Assembly (NCBI GenBank): GCA_964444975.1
Contig: CAYUJD010000006.1
Span: 25,945-89,944, forward strand
DNA length: 64,000 nucleotides
Direction of reading: 5' to 3'
Origin: VBAS01 sp964444975
GTDB lineage: Bacteria; Bacteroidota; Bacteroidia; Chitinophagales; Chitinophagaceae
Positions 6,762-14,506 of the stretch are shown piece after piece. Numbering within the stretch: position 1 is the stretch's first letter; every line of letters begins with the position of its first letter. Position numbers and translations under genes: made by a program. Under the pieces are notes generated by a model. The model was not told the origin of the DNA and did no database searches. It saw only the letters and a program-made list of their open reading frames with translations.

Positions 6762-7988
6762 ATGACAGCTCACGAACACATACGACTGCCGGAAGGCTCC
6801 ATTGAAAAAACTACCACTACACTGAACCTGGGCCCCACACACCCGGCCACTCACGGAGTGTTTCAGAATATTCTTGAACTCGATGGCGAACGCATTGTTT
6901 CTGCTGAACAAACCGTGGGCTATATTCACCGTGCCTTTGAAAAATTGGCCGAACGCCGGCCGCTGTACCAGGTAACTCCGCTTACCGACCGCCTCAATTA
7001 TTGTTCGGCCCCAATCAACAACATGGGCTGGCACCTCACCTGCGAAAAACTGCTGGGCATTAAAACTCCCAAACGGGTGGATTACCTGCGGGTCATTATC
7101 ATGGAGCTGGCCCGCATTGCCGACCACCTTATTTGTAATTCCATTGTGGGTGTTGACACCGGCGCCTACACCGGTTTCCTGTACGTAATGCAATACCGTG
7201 AACTGATTTATGAAATATGGGAAGAGGTTTGCGGCTCACGCCTCACCACCAATATCGGCCGCATCGGCGGCTTCGAAAGAAATTTCAACGACATCGCATT
7301 TCAGAAGCTGGAAAAATTTCTGAAGGAATATCACGGGGTGCTGCAGGAATTTATCAACCTGTTTGAGCGCAACCGCATTTTTATGGAGCGTACACAAGGT
7401 ACCGGCGCCATCAGCGCTGAACGGGCATTAAACTACAGTTTCACCGGGCCCAACCTGCGTGCCGCAGGAGTAGATTACGATGTACGGGTGCATACACCGT
7501 ACAGCAGTTATGAAGATTTTCAGTTCAATATACCGGTAGGCACCACCGGCGACAACTATGACCGCTGGCAGGTGCGTAATGCCGAAATGTGGGAATCGCT
7601 GCGTATTATTGAACAGGCTTACCAAAAGGTGCAGGAGTTTAAAGGCGCCGAAGCCGACGTGTATCATGCCGATGTACCGGAATATTATCTGCCGGAAAAA
7701 GATGATGTGTACACAAAGATGGAAGCGCTAATCTGGCATTTCAAAATTGTGATGGGTGAAACCAAAATTCCTGTTGGCGAGGTGTACCATTGTGTGGAAG
7801 GCGCCAACGGGGAACTTGGATTTTATTTAATCAGCGATGGCGGCCGCACACCGTACCGTTTGCATTTCCGCCGGCCCTGTTTTATTTATTACCAGGCTTT
7901 CGAAGAACTGACAAAGGGAAGCATGCTGAGCGATGCCATTGTCACCCTGAGCAGTTTAAATCTGATTGCGGGAGAAATGGATGCATAA
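6762..7988 (+). CDS. nuoD: NADH-quinone oxidoreductase subunit D
   Basis: The 408-residue 49-kDa subunit forms much of the quinone-binding pocket next to cluster N2. Visible signatures are NLGPTHPATHGVFQ near residue 21, RGGFERNF-like IGRIGGFERNF in the middle, and the C-terminal GELGFYLISDGGRTPYRLHF motif. Length and motifs are normal for a separate NuoD. The stop codon is directly followed by the left arm of a C/G palindromic element. Confidence 0.96.
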   Translation: MTAHEHIRLPEGSIEKTTTTLNLGPTHPATHGVFQNILELDGERIVSAEQTVGYIHRAFEKLAERRPLYQVTPLTDRLNYCSAPINNMGWHLTCEKLLGIKTPKRVDYLRVIIMELARIADHLICNSIVGVDTGAYTGFLYVMQYRELIYEIWEEVCGSRLTTNIGRIGGFERNFNDIAFQKLEKFLKEYHGVLQEFINLFERNRIFMERTQGTGAISAERALNYSFTGPNLRAAGVDYDVRVHTPYSSYEDFQFNIPVGTTGDNYDRWQVRNAEMWESLRIIEQAYQKVQEFKGAEADVYHADVPEYYLPEKDDVYTKMEALIWHFKIVMGETKIPVGEVYHCVEGANGELGFYLISDGGRTPYRLHFRRPCFIYYQAFEELTKGSMLSDAIVTLSSLNLIAGEMDA

Positions 7989-8026
7989 ACCCCCTGCCCC
8001 CCTGAAGGGGGGACTTAGGCTGAAAC
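7989..8026. repeat. C/G palindromic element, left arm only (nuoD/nuoE)
   Basis: ACCCCCTGCCCCCCTGAAGG continues GGGG then ACTTAGGCTG, matching the left ends of the copies at 5286 and 15712, but no right end follows. It begins at the first base after the nuoD stop codon. Confidence 0.7.
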
Positions 8027-8040
8027 AACCTGTACAGGTT
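8027..8040. promoter_or_regulatory. 14-bp perfect palindrome AACCTGTACAGGTT
   Basis: A perfect dyad of operator-like length lies in the nuoD/nuoE spacer, 12 nt before a TACGTTTG (-7-like) box at 8052-8059. No binding protein can be assigned from sequence. Confidence 0.3.
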
Positions 8041-8106
8041 TGAAAGTTCTTTACGTTTGTATTTTTATTATTGTGTTACCAGCAGAAGTAAATCTATTGA
8101 GCTTCC

Positions 8107-8126
8107 GTTGCGTCGCACTCTTGTAC
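8107..8126. repeat. 20-bp repeat, inverted partner at 14507-14526
   Basis: GTTGCGTCGCACTCTTGTAC here is the exact reverse complement of 14507-14526 between nuoH and nuoI. Flanking bases do not match, so the shared unit is 20 bp. The remaining spacer to nuoE (8127-8190) shows nothing else recognisable. Confidence 0.8.
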
Positions 8127-8190
8127 TATAAGTTCACTATTCGGCAATAAAAAAATTAAGTACACGCCGCTTCAGGCAGACACAGTGTTT

Positions 8191-8691
8191 ATGGTTAAGT
8201 TTTCAGAAGAAAAATTAAAAGAAGTTAACGACATCATTCAGCGCTATCCCGAAGGGCGGCAAAAAAGCGCATTGATTCCGGTGCTGCACATGGCGCAGCA
8301 GGAGTTTGGCGGCTGGCTGAGTGTGGAAACGATGGACTATGTGGCTTCGCTGCTCAGGCTTGAGCCGATAGAAGTGTACGAAGTGGCTACATTTTACAGC
8401 ATGTACAACCTGAAACCGGCAGGCCGCTATATGTTTGAAGTGTGCCACACAGGGCCCTGTATGCTGCGCGGCAGCGATGAGATAATAAAATATATTTATG
8501 AAAAGCTGGGAATAAAGCCCGGTGAAACCACAGCCGACGGAATGTTTACTTTGAAAACCGTGGAATGCCTCGGCGCCTGCGGCTATGCACCCATGATGCA
8601 GCTCGGCAAGCATTACCGCGAACACCTGACAAAAGAAAAAGTGGATAAGATTATTGATGAATGCAGAAGAAATCAATCTGTAAACAATTAG
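8191..8691 (+). CDS. nuoE: NADH-quinone oxidoreductase subunit E
   Basis: The 166-residue 24-kDa subunit binds the [2Fe-2S] cluster N1a beside the flavin subunit. A thioredoxin-like fold carries the ligands CHTGPC (spacing C-x4-C) and CLGACG (C-x3-C), both visible. The ATG at 8191 is preferred to the GTG six bases earlier. The spacer from nuoD is about 200 bp of repeats. Two genes unrelated to complex I separate nuoE from nuoF, which is unusual because these subunits are normally adjacent. Confidence 0.95.
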   Translation: MVKFSEEKLKEVNDIIQRYPEGRQKSALIPVLHMAQQEFGGWLSVETMDYVASLLRLEPIEVYEVATFYSMYNLKPAGRYMFEVCHTGPCMLRGSDEIIKYIYEKLGIKPGETTADGMFTLKTVECLGACGYAPMMQLGKHYREHLTKEKVDKIIDECRRNQSVNN

Positions 8692-8711
8692 TAAATTTTA
8701 AAAAATAATGT

Positions 8712-9128
8712 ATGAAAGGGATAATACCATATCTGAATTTTGATGGTAACGGAACAGAGGCATTGCAGTTTTATTGCAAAGCCCTTGACGGAAAAATTTT
8801 GTTTCAGCAAAGTTTAGGTGATTCACCAATGGGAGCAACGACTCCTGACGAGTTCAAAAACCGGCTGATGCATGCCACATTCGAATGTGAAGCCGGTTCT
8901 TTCATGGCCTCCGACGGCCCTCCCGGCCATGAAATGAAAACAGGAAACAATGTGAGTCTTTCATTACACTACGATGCCGAAGAAAAAATAGACAAAGCTT
9001 TCAATGGCCTGGCAGAAGGCGGAACCGTATTGATGCCCCTGCAGCAAACATTCTGGGCGCATCGCTTCGGAATGCTGATTGACAAATACGGCTTCAACTG
9101 GATGTTCAACATGGACAAACCTAAATGA
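8712..9128 (+). CDS. VOC superfamily (PhnB/glyoxalase-like) protein
   Basis: The 138-residue protein begins KGIIPYLNFDGNGTEALQFYCKAL and ends WAHRFGMLIDKYGFNWMFN, the usual start and end of the PhnB-like branch of the vicinal oxygen chelate superfamily. Members are small dimeric beta-alpha-beta-beta-beta proteins, some enzymatic and some not; the reaction here cannot be inferred. It lies in the nuo operon between nuoE and nuoF with 20 nt upstream. It has no known link to complex I and looks like an inserted cassette together with the next gene. Confidence 0.85.
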   Translation: MKGIIPYLNFDGNGTEALQFYCKALDGKILFQQSLGDSPMGATTPDEFKNRLMHATFECEAGSFMASDGPPGHEMKTGNNVSLSLHYDAEEKIDKAFNGLAEGGTVLMPLQQTFWAHRFGMLIDKYGFNWMFNMDKPK

Positions 9129-9134
9129 TAGAAA

Positions 9135-9560
9135 CTGAAACAGTTCTTAACGATAGGATTGCTCTTTATTAACCTGTGTGTGGTTGCGCAGGTTGACAGC
9201 ATAGGTTTGAAAGAAACAATGCAGCAACTGGACAAAGCGCTGATGCAAAAAGACGAAAAGATTTTACAGACAGTCCTGCACAAAGACCTGAGCTTTGGTC
9301 ATTCCAACGGGTGGGTGCAAAGCAAGAAGGATGTGTTGAATGATTTTACTAGCGGGAAACTTGTATACAGTAATATGGAGAACAGCAGTTCCGTTATTCT
9401 GAATATAAATAAGAAATGGGCAACGGTGAAAACAAATACAAAAGCGGAAGGAACAGTGAACGGGAATGCATTCAGCCTGGCACTGCATGTGATGCAGTTT
9501 TGGATAAAAACAAAAAAGGGCTGGCAGCTGATGGTGAGGCAGAGTGCAAAACAAAGTTGA
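9135..9560 (+). CDS. Secreted DUF4440/SnoaL-like (NTF2 fold) protein
   Basis: The mature part (VDSIGLKETMQQLDKALMQK onward, ending GWQLMVRQSAKQ) fits the DUF4440/SnoaL-like NTF2-fold family. Function is unknown. The frame opens after stops at 9126 and 9129, and no ATG precedes the signal-like segment. A CTG at 9135 would give MKQFLTIGLLFINLCVVAQ, a complete Sec signal. A TTG at 9159 would remove its basic start. The start codon is therefore either an unusual CTG or a mutated ATG. The gene follows the VOC gene by 6 nt and precedes nuoF. Confidence 0.7.
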   Translation: MKQFLTIGLLFINLCVVAQVDSIGLKETMQQLDKALMQKDEKILQTVLHKDLSFGHSNGWVQSKKDVLNDFTSGKLVYSNMENSSSVILNINKKWATVKTNTKAEGTVNGNAFSLALHVMQFWIKTKKGWQLMVRQSAKQS

Positions 9561-9616
9561 TTATATAAATAATTATTCAGGGAGTTTGCTTCGTCGCTTC
9601 GCTCCTCGCAAGCATT

Positions 9617-10972
9617 ATGGGACGAAAATTATTATTAGACAAAGCCGGCATTGAAGGCATTCGCTATTACGATGCATATCGCAGGAATGGCGGTTACCGC
9701 AGCGTGGAAAAGGCATTGAAAACAATGACACCTGACCAGGTGACTGAGGAAGTAAAGAAAAGCGGCCTGCGTGGCCGCGGCGGCGCCGGATTTCCTACCG
9801 GTATGAAATGGGGTTTTCTGGCCAAGCCTGAAGGCGTGCCCCGCTACCTGGTGGTGAATGCCGATGAAAGCGAACCCGGCACGTTCAAAGACAGGTACCT
9901 GATGGAGCATATTCCGCATTTGCTTATCGAGGGTATCATCACTTCATCGTACGCTATCGGCTCTAACAGGTCTTATATTTATATCCGCGGCGAATTTGCG
10001 TGGATAGTTGATATACTTGAGCAGGCCATTGCCGAAGCAAGAAACAATGGCTGGCTGGGAAAAAATATTTCAGGCAGCGGCTTCGACTGCGAAATCTATG
10101 TACAGCGCGGCGCAGGCGCCTATATCTGCGGCGAAGAAACTGCCTTGCTCGAAAGCCTCGAAGGCAAGCGGGGCAACCCGAGAATAAAACCGCCTTTCCC
10201 TGCCGTAAAAGGTTTATACGATTGCCCCACTGTGGTAAACAATGTAGAGACCATCGCAGCCGTAGTGCCGATAGTGAATGATGGCGGAATGGAGTATTCA
10301 AAAATTGGCACCGGGAAATCAACAGGAACAAAACTCATCAGCGCCTGCGGCAATGTGAAGAACCCCGGGGTGTATGAAATTGAAATGAATATTCCGGTGG
10401 AAGAATTTCTTTACAGCGATGACTACTGCGGCGGCATGGCAAACGGAAAAAGACTGAAAGCCTGCATACCCGGCGGCTCTTCGGTGCCCATTTTACCCGC
10501 CAGTCTGCTTTTGAAAACGGCGAATGGTGAACCAAGAATGATGACTTATGAAAGCCTGGCCGATGGAGGTTTTGCCACAGGCAGCATGATGGGCAGCGGC
10601 GGATTTATTGTGCTGGATGAAGACCAGTGCGTGGTAAAACACACGTACACGCTGGCCCGCTTTTACCGTCATGAAAGTTGCGGTCAGTGCAGCCCCTGCC
10701 GGGAAGGAACAGGCTGGATGGAAAAAATTTTATGGAATATTGATAATGGCAAGGGTAAAATGAGTGATATTGATTTGCTCTGGGACATTCAAAGAAAAAT
10801 TGAGGGGAATACAATCTGTCCGCTGGGCGATGCGGCGGCATGGCCGGTGGCTTCAGCCATCCGTCATTTCCGGGATGAGTTTGAATGGCATGTACTGAAC
10901 CCGGAAGAATGTTTGAGGAGAAATTATGGTTTGGCGGATTATGTGAAAAATTTGGAAGCGGTAAGTTCCTGA
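9617..10972 (+). CDS. nuoF: NADH-quinone oxidoreductase subunit F
   Basis: The 451-residue 51-kDa subunit binds NADH, FMN and [4Fe-4S] cluster N3. The GLRGRGGAGFPTGMKWGF motif near residue 50 is the nucleotide/FMN region, GAGAYICGEETALLESLEG near residue 178 is the FMN/NADH signature, and ESCGQCSPCREG plus a later GNTICPLGD cysteine ligate N3. Length is normal. It is preceded by a 56-bp spacer and followed by a broken mobile-type gene before nuoG. Confidence 0.97.
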   Translation: MGRKLLLDKAGIEGIRYYDAYRRNGGYRSVEKALKTMTPDQVTEEVKKSGLRGRGGAGFPTGMKWGFLAKPEGVPRYLVVNADESEPGTFKDRYLMEHIPHLLIEGIITSSYAIGSNRSYIYIRGEFAWIVDILEQAIAEARNNGWLGKNISGSGFDCEIYVQRGAGAYICGEETALLESLEGKRGNPRIKPPFPAVKGLYDCPTVVNNVETIAAVVPIVNDGGMEYSKIGTGKSTGTKLISACGNVKNPGVYEIEMNIPVEEFLYSDDYCGGMANGKRLKACIPGGSSVPILPASLLLKTANGEPRMMTYESLADGGFATGSMMGSGGFIVLDEDQCVVKHTYTLARFYRHESCGQCSPCREGTGWMEKILWNIDNGKGKMSDIDLLWDIQRKIEGNTICPLGDAAAWPVASAIRHFRDEFEWHVLNPEECLRRNYGLADYVKNLEAVSS

Positions 10973-10974
10973 AA

Positions 10975-11005
10975 CGTAAAAAGTAAAAATTCAAAAGTCA
11001 AAATA
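10975..11005. repeat. AAAAGTAAAAATTCAAAAGTC tract, left flank of cassette
   Basis: GTAAAAAGTAAAAATTCAAA continues AGTCAAAATAC. A related tract in the opposite orientation lies at 11555-11585, just after the broken four-helix-bundle gene. The two tracts bracket the cassette between nuoF and nuoG. Confidence 0.5.
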
Positions 11006-11031
11006 CGGAAGAAGAGTTTTTGAATTTTGAA

Positions 11032-11549
11032 ATGAAAGAAGAGGAGAAGCCATATAATATCAGGCACAGGTGTTATTATTTTTCGAAAGAAGTAGTGTTG
11101 TTTGTGAAAGAGTGCACTTATGATAGGGTTTTTTATTCAATATTTGATCAATTAATCAGGTGTGCTACGTCAATAGGGGCAAATAGTGTAGAAGGTAAAG
11201 CAGGTAGTACAAGAAAAAATTGGAAAAATTATTACAAGTCATCTCAAAAGTATTTTCAGACCACAGATGCACAGGATAAGCTAAGAGATTGAACCGCTTT
11301 TATTCTAAAATCTGAGAAATCAGTGAAATAATATCCGTGTAATCAGTGGTTAATTGGGGTTAAAGTGACTTTTGAGATAGCTTTAATTTAATTGCATTGA
11401 AATCAGCTAATGAAACAAAATATTGGTTATGCCTGATAAAAGACACATTGATTATTGATAAGAAAAAAATTTCAGAGCTGATTGGGGAGGCAGGTGTGAT
11501 ATCCAATATTATTGCAAGAATCATTATTAATACCGGTAAAAGTCAATAA
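11032..11549 (+). pseudogene. Four-helix-bundle (23S rRNA IVS-type) gene, split by an insert
   Basis: Residues encoded by 11032-11238 (MKEEEKPYNIRHRCYYFSKE to RKNWKNYYK, 69 aa) match the N-terminal half of the four-helix-bundle family often encoded in 23S rRNA intervening sequences. The C-terminal half is found in frame with itself at 11391-11549 (IALKSANETKYWLCLIKDT and on, 52 aa). Joining the two gives YYK-IALKSANETKYWL, the normal family sequence, and about 121 aa, the normal length. The 152 bp between them are foreign and contain a stop. The gene sits between nuoF and nuoG. Its function in the intact family is not established. Confidence 0.8.
11239..11390. mobile_element. 152-bp palindromic MITE-like insert
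   Basis: Perfect 11-bp terminal inverted repeats, ATCTCAAAAGT (11241-11251) and ACTTTTGAGAT (11368-11378), enclose a second inverted pair: ACCACAGATGCACAGGATA near the left and TATCCGTGTAATCAGTGGT near the right. There is no ORF of useful length. The insert interrupts the four-helix-bundle gene between a Lys and an Ile codon. A related interior sequence occurs at 14430-14480. A target-site duplication is not clear. Confidence 0.7.
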
Positions 11550-11554
11550 ACGGG

Positions 11555-11585
11555 TTTTACTTTTTACTTTTGAATTTTGACTTTA
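11555..11585. repeat. TTTTACTTTTTACTTTTGAA tract, right flank of cassette
   Basis: This is the counterpart of the tract at 10975-11005 in inverted orientation. It ends 4 nt before the nuoG ATG. Confidence 0.5.
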
Positions 11586-11589
11586 TAAA

Positions 11590-12696
11590 ATGGCTGAAGA
11601 AAAAAAATTATTCAAAGTAACCATCGACAACATTGCCATCGAAGTGGAGCCGGGCACTACTATACTGCAGGCTGCCCGGAAAATTGGTGGCGATGTCACC
11701 CCGCCTGCTATGTGTTATTACACACACCTGAAAAGCAGCGGAGGTAAGTGCCGCACCTGCCTGGTGGAAGTGGCAGCCGGCTCTGCCGCCGACCCGCGGC
11801 CGATGCCCAAGCTGGTGGCCAGCTGCCGCACCAATGTGATGGATGGCATGGTGGTGAAAAACATCACCAGCGAAAGAGTGATGGATGCACGAAATGGAGT
11901 GGTGGAATTTTTGCTTATCAACCATCCGCTCGATTGTCCTGTCTGCGACCAGGCAGGCGAATGTCATTTACAGGACCTTTCGTATGAGCACGGCACCGAA
12001 GGTACCCGTTATGCATTCAAAAGAAGAACATTTGAAAAGGAAGATATCGGCCCCTACATTCAGCTGCACATGACACGGTGCATACTTTGCTACCGCTGCA
12101 CTTATGTAGCCGATCAGCTCACCGATAAGCGGGTGCATGGCGTGCTCGACCGCGGCGACCATGCTGAGATTTCCACTTACATTTCCAAAGCGATTGAAAA
12201 CGATTTTTCAGGCAATATGATAGATGTGTGCCCGGTGGGTGCACTTACCGATAAAACTTTTCGCTTTAAAAACCGGGTGTGGTTTACCAAACCGATGGAT
12301 GCTCACCGCAACTGCGATAAATGCTGTGGTAAAGTAACGCTTTGGCTGCGTGGTGATGAAGTGCTGCGGGTAACGGCAAGAAAAGACGAGTGGGGCGAAG
12401 TGCAGGCTTACAATGGCAAGCCCGGCTGGATTTGCAACGATTGCCGTTTTCATAAAAAACATAAAAGCGACTGGGTGATTGAGGGCCTCACCCATGTGAA
12501 TCGTCATTCCGTTATTTCACAGGGAAAATATCCGGGACTGCATGTGCCGAAAGAATTTCTTCCGGAAGTAATGGACGGCAGAAAGCCGAAGCTGTTGATG
12601 GATATTCATGAAATAAGTGAGGTGAATAAGCCAGGAATAGATTTGTCGGAAATTCCGGGGCCGCCGACGAGTAAAACTTTCGGAAGTCAGCAATAG
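11590..12696 (+). CDS. nuoG: NADH-quinone oxidoreductase subunit G, short form
   Basis: The 368-residue protein carries the N-terminal [2Fe-2S] ferredoxin domain (cysteines in MCYYTHLKSSGGKCRTCLVE and VASC), the HPLDCPVCDQAGEC ligand set of cluster N5 (H-x3-C-x2-C-x5-C), the CILCYRC...CPVGALTD set of N4, and the first part of the molybdopterin-oxidoreductase cysteine motif (NCDKC...CNDC). It lacks the large C-terminal molybdopterin-like domain of E. coli NuoG (about 900 aa). The sequence ends with a low-complexity Pro/Ser tail and a normal stop, so this is probably the native short form of the phylum. Electron transfer to cluster N2 does not need the missing domain. Confidence 0.93.
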   Translation: MAEEKKLFKVTIDNIAIEVEPGTTILQAARKIGGDVTPPAMCYYTHLKSSGGKCRTCLVEVAAGSAADPRPMPKLVASCRTNVMDGMVVKNITSERVMDARNGVVEFLLINHPLDCPVCDQAGECHLQDLSYEHGTEGTRYAFKRRTFEKEDIGPYIQLHMTRCILCYRCTYVADQLTDKRVHGVLDRGDHAEISTYISKAIENDFSGNMIDVCPVGALTDKTFRFKNRVWFTKPMDAHRNCDKCCGKVTLWLRGDEVLRVTARKDEWGEVQAYNGKPGWICNDCRFHKKHKSDWVIEGLTHVNRHSVISQGKYPGLHVPKEFLPEVMDGRKPKLLMDIHEISEVNKPGIDLSEIPGPPTSKTFGSQQ

Positions 12697-12702
12697 GGGA
12701 AT

Positions 12703-12999
12703 ATGATTTTAAAAAGAGAACAAATACAGGAAACAGTTCGGAATTTTTTTGCAGAAAAGCCTGTAAGAAAAGTCTGGTTGTTTGGTTCATACGCAAGAGG
12801 TGATGCTGACGAAACCAGTGATGTGGATGTGCTGATTGATTTTGAAAAAGATGCAAGGGTGGGGTTAAGATATTTTCTTTGGCACGAGGAATTGGCAGCT
12901 CTTTTAAAAAAGAAAGTAGACATAGTAAGTCTAGGCTGGGAAAATAAATATATCAAGCCGTTGATTGATAAAGACAAAACGCTGATTTATGAAAAATAA
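12703..12999 (+). CDS. MNT-type nucleotidyltransferase (MntA-like antitoxin)
   Basis: The 98-residue protein has the minimal nucleotidyltransferase signature WLFGSYARGDADETSDVDVL: GS in the first helix turn and the DxD metal-binding pair at about residues 44-46. In MNT/HEPN modules this protein is the antitoxin and adenylylates the HEPN RNase toxin. The downstream gene is a HEPN protein overlapping by 11 nt, which supports the pairing. It begins 6 nt after the nuoG stop, so the pair is embedded in the nuo operon. Confidence 0.88.
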   Translation: MILKREQIQETVRNFFAEKPVRKVWLFGSYARGDADETSDVDVLIDFEKDARVGLRYFLWHEELAALLKKKVDIVSLGWENKYIKPLIDKDKTLIYEK

Positions 13000-13338
13000 A
13001 TTGGGCGATGAGGCCAGGCTCAGGCATATTTTGGATTGTATTACAGGAATAGAAAGTGCCATTGCAGAACTGGATCAGGAAAGTTTTATTGCCAATCATG
13101 TTGTGAGGATCGCAGTTGTCAAGTGGATTGAGATTATTGGCAAAGCTTCGGTGAATATTTCAAGGAACTGAAAAATCAATATAATGATATTGATTGGCCG
13201 GCGATAAAGGGCATGAGGAATATTGTAGTGCATGAATATTTTGGCATTAAATACGATTTAATTTGGGAAGTGGCTACGGAACATATTCGTGATTTAAAAA
13301 AGCATATTATTAATATACTTGATAAACTTAATAAGTAA
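12989..13338 (+). pseudogene. HEPN (HepT-like) RNase toxin, frameshifted
   Basis: The ATG at 12989 overlaps the MNT gene. The first frame reads to a stop at 13169-13171 after EIIGKASVNISRN. The following frame continues from about 13162: KELKNQYNDIDWPAIKGMRN and on, including the RNIVVHEY (R-x4-6-H) catalytic motif, to a stop at 13336-13338. Restoring one A in the run at 13162-13163 (TCAAGG to TCAAAGG) rejoins the frames as NISKELKNQY, matching family spacing. The catalytic motif lies after the shift, so the product from this start would be inactive unless ribosomes slip or the base is a sequencing error. Confidence 0.82.
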
Positions 13339-13340
13339 AT

Positions 13341-14381
13341 ATGATTGATTGGTGGATATTATTGGAAAAAGCAATCCTGGTTCTTGCAGTCGTCACCGTT
13401 TCACTGGTGATAGCCATGTATGCCACCTGGGCTGAAAGAAAAATTGCTGCGGTGATACAAGACCGCCGCGGGCCCAACCGGGCCGGGCCTTTTGGTTTAT
13501 TACAACCGGTAGCGGATGGCATAAAACTTTTTATGAAGGAAGAAATCATTCCGGCTGTTTCTTCCAAATTCCTTTTTGTGATGGGTCCGGCACTGGCTAT
13601 GATAACGGCGCTGATGACAAGCGCCGTTATTCCATGGGCGCCGTCGGTAAATATATCCGGCAGGGAAATCAGCCTGCAGATCGCCGATATCAATATCGGG
13701 ATACTTTATGTTTTTGGGGTAGTGAGTCTTGGAGTGTACGGCATCATGATCGGCGGATGGGCTTCCAACAATAAGTTTTCATTGCTTGCCGCCATCCGGG
13801 GCGCTTCGCAAATGATAAGCTACGAACTGGCCATGGGCATTTCACTCATTGCCCTGCTGATGCTCACCGGATCGCTGCGCCTGAGTGAAATAGTAAGCCA
13901 GCAAAGCCAGGGGGCATTCAACTGGAACATCATGTACCAGCCCCTGGGATTCCTCATATTTTTTATTTGTGCCCTGGCAGAATGCAACCGAACACCCTTT
14001 GATTTACCGGAGGCGGAAAATGAACTCAACTTTGGTTATCACCAGGAATATTCATCCATGAAGCTCGGTTTCTATTTATTTGCTGAGTACATCAACATGT
14101 TTATCAGCGGGGTGGTTATGTCAACACTGTTCCTCGGGGGATATGATATCCCGTTTGTAAATGAAGCGGACTGGGGCAATCACTGGTGGGTAGGGCTTAT
14201 CGGTTTTTGTGTGCTGATGGCTAAAGCCTTGTTCTTTGTGTTTGTGTTTATGTGGATACGCTGGACCATTCCGCGGTTCCGCTATGACCAGCTGATGAAT
14301 CTCGGCTGGAAAGGACTGATTCCGCTGTCGCTGGCGAATATGATAATTACAGCGGTGGTGATTTTATGGCTAAAAAAATGA
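13341..14381 (+). CDS. nuoH: NADH-quinone oxidoreductase subunit H
   Basis: The 346-residue membrane subunit has eight or so helices and forms the floor of the quinone site. Signatures include WAERKIAAVIQDRRGPNRAG near residue 31 and the ALAECNRTPFDLPEAENELN loop near residue 210, which are hallmarks of NuoH/ND1. It starts 2 nt after the frameshifted HEPN gene stop. A 238-bp repeat-rich spacer and an internal promoter follow. Confidence 0.96.
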   Translation: MIDWWILLEKAILVLAVVTVSLVIAMYATWAERKIAAVIQDRRGPNRAGPFGLLQPVADGIKLFMKEEIIPAVSSKFLFVMGPALAMITALMTSAVIPWAPSVNISGREISLQIADINIGILYVFGVVSLGVYGIMIGGWASNNKFSLLAAIRGASQMISYELAMGISLIALLMLTGSLRLSEIVSQQSQGAFNWNIMYQPLGFLIFFICALAECNRTPFDLPEAENELNFGYHQEYSSMKLGFYLFAEYINMFISGVVMSTLFLGGYDIPFVNEADWGNHWWVGLIGFCVLMAKALFFVFVFMWIRWTIPRFRYDQLMNLGWKGLIPLSLANMIITAVVILWLKK

Positions 14382-14429
14382 GTGGAGAATTTTGAAAAGT
14401 CAATGGGTAAAAGCTTGTCACCGATTTCA

Positions 14430-14480
14430 CATATTTACACAGATATTAATCTGTGAAAATCCGTATCATCTGTGAGAAGT
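14430..14480. repeat. CACAGAT/ATCTGTG dispersed palindrome (nuoH/nuoI)
   Basis: CACAGATATTAATCTGTG at 14438-14455 is an inverted repeat with a 4-bp centre. It is followed by AAAATCCGTATCATCTGTG, resembling the interior of the 152-bp insert at 11239-11390 (ACCACAGAT...TATCCGTGTAATCAGTGGT). Confidence 0.6.
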
Positions 14481-14506
14481 TAAAAAAGCTGAATAGTCTT
14501 GATGCA

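Noticed and set aside
11590..12696. nuoG as a truncated pseudogene
   Set aside because: All cluster-ligand motifs are present, the stop is normal, and short NuoG fits what is known of this phylum; the operon is otherwise complete.
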